From: Poteriospumella lacustris
Taxonomy: Eukaryota; Sar; Chrysophyceae; Chromulinales; Dinobryaceae
DNA length: 64,000 nucleotides
Direction: 5' to 3'
Assembly (NCBI GenBank): GCA_008000375.1
Contig: SMOI01000005.1
Coordinates: forward strand, 79,337-143,336
Part shown: positions 23,851 through 33,900 of the stretch, piece by piece
Layout: each line of letters begins with the position of its first letter
How positions within the stretch are numbered: position 1 is the first letter of the stretch
The notes under the pieces: model-generated
Told to the model about the DNA's origin: nothing
The model's database searches: none
Seen by the model: the letters and a program-made list of their open reading frames with translations, nothing else
Program-made: the position numbers and the translations under genes

Positions 23851-24766
23851 ATGGAGGCGACAATGCCATCAATTCGCGACCGAATACCGCGTCAACTGCT
23901 GCATCGATTGGTATTGCCGATGGCGGTGGTGGTGGTGGCATGGGTGGGCATCACACGTATCGTCGTACCACCGACGATGAATCGTCGCATTTGTTCACCA
24001 CGAAGAATTTGGGCGAAAATCCGCGGTATTTACGTCCATTGTCGAAGACGAATTTGAAGCCCCCACCCGTGAAACCACCCAATGTCGCGAGTGTCAAGCG
24101 ACAAGGAGTCGTCGACCGTATCTCCGCACAACAAGTCTCACCACAAATGGCGTTGTTACTTTCGGAATTGAAAGATACGGGTACCGTCGATAGCAATTCC
24201 ACCTTCTCGCAGACGGTACGCCGAACCATTCCCGTCAATTGGTGTCCGGCGGGGGGTACGGATACCCATCATCGAACCGTGATTTCCACGGAATTGCATC
24301 ATGAAATCTCCGACAAACTGACGAAATCCAAAGACGAATTCAAGCATATCAGCTCGTTGGCACATCATCGCAAGATCAAAATCGCAGAGACGTTGAACAA
24401 AGAGTTGGACAAGGTACGTTTCTCTGTCTCAGTGGTTTCTTTATTATCTTTTTGCTGCTCTCGCGTTGGTTGTACTGTGTTGGGCTCACCTCTCTCGTGC
24501 GTCGCTTGGTTTGTTGCTGTGTACGGTAGATTTTACGCGGTGGCCAAACGATGATCAGTCGGTACAGTTTGGATTTGATTCGGCAGCATAAGATGATACG
24601 TGCCAATGGTGGTGCACCGCCGGCTGCCACCAATCCGCAGAGTATTTCCGCCACCAATCCGAAGGATGCCTTACAAGCAGAAATCGAAGAAATGACGTTG
24701 GCGGAGTTGGAGAAACTCGCTGATTACGATGACGATGAAATCGAGCGCTTCTTGGCCTCCTGTTAG
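21560..24766 (+). CDS. FAM227-like protein (FWWh domain)
   Basis: Three exons, 21560-21992, 22054-24413 and 24530-24766, encode 1009 residues. The recognisable part, about residues 280-430, resembles the FWWh domain of FAM227A/B: a YFVLLFWMIKVKFFETD helix, a YRKLVEMLAQ helix, DFVFKYLPFILSNGVFYAFF, then a YLFPGSR turn and a helix ending in a tryptophan-containing VSWAKLFPE segment. FAM227 proteins are of unknown biochemistry but are conserved in organisms with motile cilia. Beyond the domain there are about 450 residues of disorder, including SR-rich blocks, a GSGSGSGS run and an acidic DDDEDEDDYEE patch. A conserved helical tail (ISSLAHHRKIKIAETLNKEL, then MISRYSLDLIRQHKMIR) spans the last intron. 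The domain call rests on hydrophobic and aromatic spacing and is moderately secure. Confidence 0.75.
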
Positions 24767-25320
24767 CATCTCATCTCATCTCATCTCAACATCAGCACAG
24801 CGACCAATGATGTTTAACAGTATTAACAAATATAAAACGCCTTTCTTTGATTGCGCTGCACTGTGTAAAAATGATTTCATCAACCGATTGGTCCCGACTG
24901 TGCTCAGGTAGGGCGTTGTCTGGGTGTAGCCCTTGGGAGGTTGATGCACTATTAACCTACTCGAGGACACGCTGTATTTCTTCCGGTGGTTGGATTGGAT
25001 ATAAATATGACAGTACCCTTACTAGTAGACACTATGATGCTTTCATTCGACTTAATTAATATTGTAAGGTAGTGTGAATGCTCGAGCCAATTCTTATCAA
25101 GACACGTCTGAGCTAGTGCAAAAGGCGTTACAAATTTGTTCCATGCTGCTGGTGCTGGGGGTAACCAAACAAATCCAACGAGCAATCGCAATCCAACTGC
25201 CAAGACAGTAGATCTGAATGAAGACCTGGCGAAAAGATCACACTCCATCTAAGCGGGGTGAGACGATTAGATTTGGTTTGAGCATCGTAAGGGGCACTGT
25301 CGCTGCGAATTCTCTTGGCA
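24767..25320. other. Intergenic region, FAM227 to fucosyltransferase
   Basis: About 554 bases. A short pentanucleotide repeat (ATCTC, about four copies) begins directly after the FAM227 stop near 24768. Frames on both strands are short and without family features. It should contain the FAM227 3' UTR and the promoter of the next gene. Confidence 0.4.
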
Positions 25321-27096
25321 ATGCGCACTTTCACGGTCCGATGTCAACCGTGGTGGGCTGGCCTGGTCATTGTACTGATGCTTTCGCTCAGCAACGCCTT
25401 TGAGGTACTGGCGACAGTCAATTCCTATTCCTACTTGATGTCTTATCATTTTCTCCCATTTTCTCCCATTTTCTTTGTCTAGTTTCTGTTGAAAACCAAC
25501 GAACAAGATACATTCGTGGATTCGAAGCCATGTCTGGTCGTTGTCCACGACAATATCCGTGGATATTTGAATTGGAACCAGGTAAATTCATTCACCGCGA
25601 CTAGAAGACTAATAATGTGCTGGAAATTGAGCGGGATACTTGCTTCGCTGTGTTTGGGTGGGGGTATATAGGATTGGTTTGTGAAGGCTACGAAAGATCT
25701 GAACATCAAACTCAAAGAAGCGAAGGACACTGCCAAGGTACGGACCCCACCCTCTGTGTCACCATGCATGGTAGGTTGCTTAATGAACTTTGGATGATTC
25801 CCCTCGTAATAGCCATCACCGGCCGCCGAAAAGAACCCCGATGTGGTGGTGTTTCACGCGCCCACCCATCAAACACGTCTGGCCCGTGCGATGCTTCGTA
25901 AACGATACGGCACCGATGCCAGCTTTGCGATGTTGTCGATGGAACAACCCAATTACGCGACCATCATGAAAGATCATGAGTATTTACGGAGCACGTTCAA
26001 TTTCATGGTGACCTATTCGTTGGCCACGGTCTATCCGCACACCGATCTACCCAATCTACCGATCACGTATTATCCATCACATATCTTACCAGCCCGTGCA
26101 GTGCTACAACCTCCCAAATTATCGTACGAAGACAAAAATGGATATGGCACCGGGGTCATGGTGGCGTTGTTCACCTCGAACTGCAAAGCTGCTGGTGCCG
26201 CGGAACGGTTGAAGTATTTGCAAGCGTTGATGGAGCATATCGATGTCCATTCGTATGGAGGCTGTTTAAACAATCGCAAGGAACCCAGTTTACCCGATGA
26301 CCCCGCCTGGCCAGCGATTGCACAACGACGGGCGCGGAAGATTGAAGTGTTGAGTCATTATCGTTTTTATTTGGCCTTCGAGAACGCGCCGATTGAGGAC
26401 TATGTCTCCGAGAAAGTGTACGAGGGGCTCTTTGCCGGGGCGATTCCTGTCTATCGGGGGGCGTCGTCGATTGCCCAGTTTATGCCCGCGAATGATTCCT
26501 TCATCGATGCGAATACCTTGTCGCCCAAGGCACTGGCGACGATGTTGTTGTCGATTGGCCAGGACAAACAACGCTACGAGTCGTATTTCGCGTACAAGCA
26601 ACGACCCCTCGCGCCACATTTCCAAACGGTGGTCGATCGAAGTTACGTCCACCCGAATGTCTTACGTCGTATGTGTGATTTCGCGCAGCAAGCCTCGTCA
26701 ATGAGAAAGGCACCCGCTACGTTGTTGGCCTTGCGGGGTGGTAGCGGTGGTACCAGCGTCGTCGGTGATGGTGGCGTCGCCGCTGGGAATAATGGAGCAC
26801 CGGCGGCAACAACGGTGGTGCGTGCCTCACCAGCAGAAGAAAAAGATGCAGACGAAGAAGAACCAGAACTGGTGGTGGTCCAGGAGCAGCAGCAACAAAA
26901 ACGGCCTCCACAACTCCTCAACGGGGAGAAGGCGTTGTCGCGGAAACGAAACGCGGCACAAAAGGCCGGCGGCGGTTCGAAGAAGAAACTTTTGTCGAAG
27001 AAAATGAAGCCTCGTCCGTCATCGCGTCGCAATAACGGCAAAGGCAATGGCGATGGCGATGGCGACAGTAGTGCTGCCAACGAGGAGAACAACTAA
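25321..27096 (+). CDS. Alpha-1,3-fucosyltransferase, GT10 family, type II membrane
   Basis: Transfers fucose from GDP-fucose to glycans in the Golgi. Four exons, 25321-25404, 25483-25581, 25672-25737 and 25813-27096, all phase 0, encode 510 residues. Exon 1 encodes a short cytoplasmic end and an uncleaved signal-anchor (WWAGLVIVLMLSLSNAF), the usual GT10 topology. The catalytic domain carries the family signature at about residues 268-297: FYLAFENAPIEDYVSEKVYE followed by GLFAGAIPVY, containing the FxxxxEN, DYVxEK and GAIPVY donor-binding elements. The last 110 residues are low complexity: glycine/alanine, then an acidic patch, QEQQQQK, and a strongly basic KKKLLSKKMKPRPSS tail. That tail is unusual for a luminal enzyme. 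No uninterrupted frame covers the N-terminus; the three small exons were placed from splice consensus and frame. Confidence 0.88.
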
Positions 27097-27326
27097 TCTT
27101 CGTGTGCGGATGACAGACAATAGGGTAAATTAAGTGACCGTTACGACGAGCGACAACCGAATGGACTGAACCGCATGCCCCCCCTCCCAACCCAACCTCA
27201 ACGGTGACGATGCACGGCCACCGACAGAGAACGATAGCAAAGCCAAAGCAAAGAATAGGGATTGATTTCGAATTATGCACGAAGAGGAAGAGGAGGAGAG
27301 GGGCTAACCGCCCCCCCCGGAGGCCT

Positions 27327-29082
27327 TCACCCCACACGCATCATATCTTCGGCATCGAAGATCGTCATACAAAACGACTCCAACAACGGACCCGACGTCA
27401 GCGACTTCAAATCATAGGGATTCACTGCCTCCGCTGTCTCAGGTAGTAGCCGTGCCGAAAGCGACTTCAATTGCGGGAGAATTGAGGCCAACGGCGGCGA
27501 CTTCTTCGTGATCACTGACGACGAGCTGTTCAACGATGCCGACGAGGCCCGTTGCAACGCTGACGGTAGTGGTCCTGGTGGGGGTGAAGGTGGCACAGGC
27601 GATCCGTTCGCTTGCGAGGCACGTCGCGCCACGGACGACGTGACCGGAGACGTCGCAGCCGTTGCGTGTCCATGGGCGCCGCTGCCATGGCTCGCGTGCG
27701 ACGGCGTCGATACCGGACGCTTGCCACTGCTGCTGTGGCTACTGCCGTTACTACTACTGCTGCTTCCATGGGTGGAACCGTTCTCCGCAACAGCAGTAGC
27801 ATGGCCGTTGGTCGCCTTCACGGGTGTTGTCGGTTGACTGGCCATCGGCGTCAACAACTCCGACGACGACAGAAACACGAAACGCCGCAAGTTGTCGACG
27901 ACCATACGAAACGCCGCATCCGCCGATTCACGATACACGACCGAGAACAAGGGATTGTCGATGGCATGACGCAATTGGGTCAACAGCCGTTCCGCACGGG
28001 GGTCGTCTTTCTTGTTGTTGTGGTTCCCGGGGCCCCATGTGTTACGACCAGACGAAGACGATGGAGCGCGATCACTCACACCCAGTCCATGGTAGGCGTA
28101 CACCGCTTCGGGCGCAGTTTCTAATCCAAAAGCAAGCAAGCAAGCAAGCAAGCACAAGAAACATCAGTGATCACCACAGCATCTACACACACACAGCCCA
28201 TCGACAAGCAAGCGACGGCGGTGCGGGTGGGGAGAGGGAGCGACAGCGCTTACCGCAAAACAAGTTGCGCATCAACGTGTCGAAATCGCTTTCAAAATCA
28301 CGTCGTACGGTATTCAACAACTGCAACATGTCTTCGAAATCCACACGCATACGTTCCTTGACCACCCAATCCCGTAACAGGTACTGCAACCGTTGGCGAA
28401 CATCGTTGGCAAAGCGTTGCAAGCCGGTACTGAACATGGTACGGAAGGTACCCTCGATGAATTTCTTCAACAACGCGCTATCCCGCGCATACATCACGAT
28501 ATCATCCGCATTATCACCCGTGGCACCCAGGGATTCCAACGCGGGTCCTTCCCCTCGTAAGATGGCACGGGCCAAGACATGCAATTGTACTTTCAACAGC
28601 GTCGTCAACCCACAGAGCACGTACGTGCTCACGAACAACATCGTAAACGATGAGAGTTTGACTTCCTCCCACAACTGTGCCTCAGTATCCGAAGAAGAAG
28701 AAGAAGAAGCAGAGCTATTGGTGCTGTTGTTGGCCCGGAGTTGTTTGATTTGTTTCACCGGCTGGGTGATGTCGATCAGGTCGAAGATGGACTTCCTCAA
28801 CGTGGGGATGAAGATGCGAATCGACATGTCAAACTGTTTACGAATACGAAGAAGTAATCGTGCTTTCAATCCTGCTTGATGGTTGGGGGATAAGGTGCCC
28901 ATTTCGACCAAGTTCAATCTACGACCGCTGCCAGCACTTTCCGCCAGGGTTTGACGCTTGCGGGCTTGTGGCTCATGGAAAAACATGTAGTAGACCGCAG
29001 CAGCAATGGCAATGATCGTACCAATGGCTATTCGGCTACGATACCGGTTGAAGAAGAAGAACGCATGACGAAAGATATCCAT
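27327..29082 (-). CDS. PEX3: Peroxin-3, peroxisome biogenesis membrane protein
   Basis: Docks PEX19 and inserts peroxisomal membrane proteins. Two exons, 29082-28254 and 28120-27327, encode 540 residues, against about 370-450 in most organisms. The N-terminal segment (MDIFRHAFFFFNRYRSRIAI, then a transmembrane stretch IAIAAAVYYMFF) matches the PEX3 anchor with basic residues before the membrane. The most diagnostic part is LWEEVKLSSFTMLFVSTYVL with LLKVQLHVLAR, equivalent to the IWEDLKIISFTRSTVAVYS...RVQLNI region of animal PEX3. Helices around HAIDNPLFSVVYRESADAAF continue the fold. About 110 residues of Ser/His/Gly/Thr-rich low complexity (about 369-480) interrupt the C-terminal part and explain the extra length. 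The first open codon at 29103 is GTG; the start is the ATG at 29082. Confidence 0.88.
28131..28154. repeat. AGCA microsatellite in the PEX3 intron
   Basis: Six perfect copies of AGCA lie next to the 3' splice site of the PEX3 intron (28253-28121, minus strand). Read on the gene strand it is TGCT repeated, so it may serve as a pyrimidine-rich tract. Confidence 0.85.
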
Positions 29083-29531
29083 TTTGACGTCCACCAGTTG
29101 CACTGCACGTCGCTACTACAGTATACGTCTATCCAATACCAGCTAAACAACCTCTCCGCAATTTCCCTTTAGGATACGAAGGAGATGCTGTCTTTCCGAC
29201 AACGAATCTTCAATTGTATCCTCTCGTGTATCCCGAATACCACGGAAGAGAAGTCCCAATTGCTGGAGAAGAAGACATTTCCATCACAGCTCTCCACAGC
29301 CCACAACTCGGTGCAGCATTGATTCTGAAACGCTTCTCAGGTCTTTGGGAGATGAACCTTTGGGAGACCGAGGAGACGACTCTCCAAAATTTTATTTTGG
29401 GAGAATCTCCACAATGGTGGATGTGGGATACGCGAGAGAAGGCTCATCCTCGCAAGCAAGTTGGTGATTGTAAACAATCACAATCGAATTCTACCATTCG
29501 ACATCGACTTGCTTCTTCACCAAACAAGAGA
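29083..29531. other. Divergent region, PEX3 / coiled-coil gene
   Basis: About 450 bases. The frame of the next gene remains open upstream to 29088 but has no ATG before 29352. Only a TTG at 29214 and ATGs at 29352 and 29532 could begin it. The segment 29335-29420 repeats TTGGGAGA-type words. It is treated here as promoter plus leader. Confidence 0.4.
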
Positions 29532-30131
29532 ATGAGTGCTGTTCCCATTGTGCTTGGCCCAGTTTCTGTTAAACCCGAGGCTGACCAATCAGCTAGGGGG
29601 CCTGTTGCAACACCAGTAGCACCCAAGAGTTCTCCCAGCGAGAAGCTAACACAGAGGGTAAGTGACGCCAAAAAGAGCTTCGAGTCCACTCCCAGTCCAG
29701 CACGAAAGAACCTCCGGTTAGACCAACAAATCCAGGCGCTGGTCCATGGCGCAGAAGAAACACTGAATACGTCGAGATATGTTCTTGTCTGGAACAAGCG
29801 TAATCAGCGCTGTGGTGTGCAGGCTCTCAAGAATCGGCATCAAGAGGCAACCAATGAGTACGAGGCACTCTATGCAGCCCACCAGAACCTCCTGAGCCAA
29901 CACACGAAGCTGCTGGCGGATCTGACCTCGATCATGAAAGAATTCGCGGCGGTGGAAGATCTCCAGCGTAAGAAGCTCGACGCAATCCGAGCCATGACTG
30001 AAGCGGAGAGTGTGGAGCATCTTCTTCAAACAGTCTGTGCATTGGAAATCGACGTGGCCAAGACCACTGAAGTCCCACAGGCGATTCCCATTCTCTCTAC
30101 CCCTGTCAAGGTGCATCCAGATACTCGTTAA
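29532..30131 (+). CDS. Small coiled-coil protein of unknown function
   Basis: One exon of 199 residues from the ATG at 29532 (MSAVPIVLGPVSVKPE), or 259 residues if the ATG at 29352 is used. The first part is polar and proline-rich with SP and TP sites (SFESTPSPARKN). The second part is predicted to be a coiled coil with heptad spacing (NRHQEATNEYEALYAAHQN, then LLADLTSIMKEFAAVEDLQ). I do not recognise the family; short proteins of this shape include kinetochore and cytoskeletal adaptors, but nothing diagnostic is present. It is divergent from PEX3, and its 3' side opens onto the microsatellite region. Codon use and the long open frame support a real gene, while the start remains uncertain. 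Confidence 0.6.
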   Translation: MSAVPIVLGPVSVKPEADQSARGPVATPVAPKSSPSEKLTQRVSDAKKSFESTPSPARKNLRLDQQIQALVHGAEETLNTSRYVLVWNKRNQRCGVQALKNRHQEATNEYEALYAAHQNLLSQHTKLLADLTSIMKEFAAVEDLQRKKLDAIRAMTEAESVEHLLQTVCALEIDVAKTTEVPQAIPILSTPVKVHPDTR

Positions 30132-30456
30132 TTAAGCCATCGCTCCACGGACAGCTACAAATCTTCGTTGAAAACCGACGGATGATTGTCAGTTCTCTTG
30201 TTCCCCTGCGGATGTCACTGTAAAGAGGATGTAATGAACTAATCGTCTTCAACACTTCACCCGGGTTCGTCCCAATTACATTGCACACAGCTATCACAGC
30301 CGCTGCACGAACTACTAATACTGAAACATTGGTCAACAGATCGCACCGACATATTTGCGCACTTGCTTGCGAAATGGTGACACTGCACATCTATCTCCTC
30401 ACGATCACCGTCATTGTAATGTTTCACACTCCACAACGTCCCTTTAAACTCCACGT

Positions 30457-30491
30457 ACGTAGTACGCAGTACGTAGTACGTAGTACGTAGT
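30457..30491. repeat. Heptanucleotide tandem repeat ACGTAGT
   Basis: Five copies of ACGTAGT, the second carrying one substitution (ACGCAGT), fill 35 bases. Each junction creates the palindrome TACGTA. Confidence 0.9.
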
Positions 30492-30760
30492 AAGACAGCT
30501 CGTCGGTTTCCACCTGGTGCGTGACTTCGATGAGTACGATCCAGGCCACAGCAGGTGTCCATCCGAAACGCACAGGGAAACCGGTCATTGCCATTGGTGC
30601 CATGGTGCCATACCCATACGCATAGGCATCATACGGCAGACAGTATACTATCCTGCATGCAACACGGCGACAGATCAATTTGTTTGCTAATTCACAGAAG
30701 CGAGTTATCGTGGTATAATGATGAATCGTGTACAGTACAGAACACGAGGCGTCGACAAAA

Positions 30761-30860
30761 GACGTGACATGACGTGACGTGACGTGACGTGACGTGACGT
30801 GACGTGACGTGACGTGACGTGACGTGACGTGACGTGACGTGACGTGACGTGACGTGACGT
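30761..30860. repeat. Pentanucleotide tandem repeat GACGT, 20 copies
   Basis: Twenty consecutive 5-base units, the second being GACAT and the rest GACGT; 18 perfect copies run from 30771 to 30860. The array contains TGACGT, the half-site recognised by CREB/bZIP factors, every five bases. Confidence 0.95.
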
Positions 30861-30986
30861 GTTGGGATCAGGAGGCACACTCACTTGTGCTCTGTGCCAC
30901 GGTCGTCCGCCCGTGGTCCGCCGTGCTGTTGTAAAAAAGACAGAAGAAAACAAAAGAAAATGAAAGCGACAGGCACCGGTAGCCCC

Positions 30987-33900
30987 CTACGCCTCATGGC
31001 GGCGAATGGCTTTCACTTGTCGCTCTCGCTTCGCAAAGGACATCGTGCGCATTTTCTGGAGGGCCTCGTCGTCGTCATCGTCGTTGCAGTCGAGATCGAC
31101 GTCGTTGTCCACAGCTCTACCCTCCACAGCAGCGCTAGGTACGGTGGGAGCAGTGGCTGCAGGAAGCGCAGGTGAAGCAGTGGGGGTTTTACTGACCGAC
31201 GTAGACGCGGACGTAGACGCGGACGTAGACGACAAGAACGACTTCCGCCGACCCGGTGACCGGGCAGAGAGCAACGCATACTCGGGCAATGGAGGCGGAT
31301 TGGGAGACGCGGCCGCTTTGGAGAAGAACGAAATCGCTTGGACTTCTTTGCCCGTGTGCAAATCTCGATGCAACGAGCGCAAGATCAACCGCGGACGACT
31401 GGCAGAGCTCTCGACATCCAGCGTACGGATTAACACATGTTCAAACGAGGCATCTTCGGCACGACGGAACATGATCAGCGTCTCGGGATCTAAATACCAC
31501 ACTCGATGCAGCATCCGTTTGCCGTAGAGCATGACGGCGACATCGTGTTCACTGTTGATCGTCATGGTGAAATCGGTGTTCAACGGCCCACCACGTTCTT
31601 GCAGACGGATGGCGGACAACGCTGGTGGGTTCATCGTGATCAGATGGGTCAACGACATTTGTGCGGCCACTTTGCGTTGTAACGGTGGGATCCCCGAGGC
31701 CTCGGCAAAGGCTTCGAAATTGTCGGTCCGTGTGCGGATCCAGACACCGGAGAAGTCGACGTATTGCGGGGCAGGTTTGACAGCGACCGTCGGGACGACG
31801 GGGGTGGTGGTGGCCACTGCGGTGACGGCGGGTGACGTATCCATCGGCGATGCTTCGTGTTGATGATGGTTGGCTTTGCCGCTTCCCGTGGATTTGGGTG
31901 TGTGGCTTCCCACTGGCTCAGCAGCAGTCGCCCCCGCCGCAGCGTCTGGTCCTCCGGGGCTACTGCTGCTGTGGTGGTGGTTACCCATCGACAACAGTTT
32001 CCGCGAAGAAAACCGGCGGGACAGCCATCCCTTGGGCGATTTGCCCGACGACAACGGCGTTTCGTAAATGATGTCTCGACCATCGGAACTGTTCGTCGTC
32101 AAGAAGATTTCTTCTTCGACGTTGTGGCTCGTCGTCGATAGCAACGCCGGTGGTGCCACACCGTTGTGACCGCTGCTACTGCTGTTGCTACCGTTGTTGT
32201 TGCTGCTGCTGCCAGTGCCAGTGCCAGTGCCGTCGTCGTCGTTGTCGTCGTCGCCGCCGTCGCCGCCGTCTGCCCCGTCGTTGTCATTGTCCTCCTCCTC
32301 CTCGGCAGGATCCAGAGCGGTGGTTACCTTGGACGATGGCGACAGATACGACGCGGAGAAATGATACGACGGAGGCCCCACAAACTCGAAGGTACAAAAC
32401 GACTCCACTTCGGTCGTACTCAAATTCTTGTGATGCACCGCCGCGGCCAACGGGCGATACAAGGCGCGTAACCGTAACAACAACGGTTGTCCCTGCGATC
32501 CAGCGACCAACCACCGCCAGATGCGCAATTCATACGAACAATCCGGCAGCCGTTTCTTGATGATTAACAACTTCGCTGAGGGTTCGTGTTGTTGCTGCTG
32601 CTGCTCTTCGACGCTGCGGTAGGAGGTATCCCACACGACGGTGTCTTCAAAGGTCGCCTTCAAGAACCGCGTGTCTTTGAATTTCGCAGGATCGATACAG
32701 TAGTCGGTTTCGACTTCGATGGGTCCGCCTTTTTCTTCCAAATGCAACCGTTGTTGGGCAGGATCGACGACGAGGGTATGCTGCATGGCGATGGAGGCCG
32801 CGACTTTCCGTTGCAAATAGTTGACCCCCTGGGCTGCTAAGAATGCTTCGTAGTTCTCCACACGGACACGTCGCCATACACCGGTTAGGTCCGGTAGAGG
32901 TACCCGCCCTTCGACTGGAACCGCCGCACCAGCAGCACCAGCAGCACCAGTAGTACGTGCGTCACCAGAGGCAGCGGTATTCGTCGGCGCCATCGATGGT
33001 GCTCCAGATCCCGCCACGGTACGAGAAGACGACGACAACGACGACGACGACGATGAGGCCGGCGTCGTCGTCGTCAACCGCGTCGCTACCCATTTCAACG
33101 GGAAGATCGTGTCCACGACGTGTACCATTGTTTCCGGGGCCGTTTCAGGAATGTTGATCATATACGCGGCAATGACCAGGACCACGGTGGGGACACCGAT
33201 CCACGCCAACGCCCCAAAGAGACACAAATAACACGCCCAGAGCAACACCGTCGCCAAGTTGTGCACGATCCACAACGGTATCGTTTTCACCCAGTCGAAG
33301 ATGTCGTCGGCTCCCTGGCGCCACATTCCTTTCACTTCTGCTTCTCGGGCCATTTCCAGCGACCGGCGCTGGGAAATCAGCTCATCCAGCACTTCTTGAT
33401 CGACTCTCCCACCTCCACCACCACCGTCCATCGATGTCGCTCGCATCGCGGAGGAAGACCCTGCTCCATCAGATGATCCGGGGGTTCCCTCTTTGCCGTT
33501 GCTCAAGAATGCCTTCGAAATATCCTGCAGGTTATCGCGGAGCAGCTGATCGCCCAGGGCCAATCGATCATCGGGATGCAACCGCAAGATGCGTTTCACA
33601 ATGCGGGTCAAGGGGATCGTCGTCGGTGCCGTACGGAACAAAAACCACGTGCGATACTTCTTGCCCGGTGCTTCGTTCGCTTGTTGCTGCCACGCCTCCC
33701 ACTGCGCCCCATACGACAGCGGTTCTTTCGACGCGGACGTCGTCGCTTCTTTGAAATTCAAGAATTTTGCGAGGCCACGTTTCTTCTTGTAATACGATTT
33801 GTACACGACCGAGTCACTGCTGCCGCCGCCGCCGCCAGTACCACCACCACCAATGTCATTCGTATATTGAATGGGGACGTACTTCTCGATCGCCGCATTG

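Larger units (their letters stand above)
30132..30986. other. Convergent spacer with two ACGT-core microsatellites
   Basis: About 855 bases between the ends of the coiled-coil gene and the FYVE-DENN gene. It contains the two tandem repeats listed separately and otherwise no credible frame. Open frames across the repeats merely translate the pentanucleotide (VTSRH units). Confidence 0.45.

Noticed and set aside
24952-25248. 98-residue minus-strand frame with a hydrophobic start
   Set aside because: Isolated, no family features, lies in the promoter region of the fucosyltransferase gene.
29214-29531. N-terminal extension of the coiled-coil protein
   Set aside because: The frame is open but begins with TTG, and the sequence repeats TTGGGAGA words without protein-like features; kept as an alternative only from the ATG at 29352.
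30692-30953. Frames encoding repeated VTSRH
   Set aside because: They are only the translation of the GACGT microsatellite.
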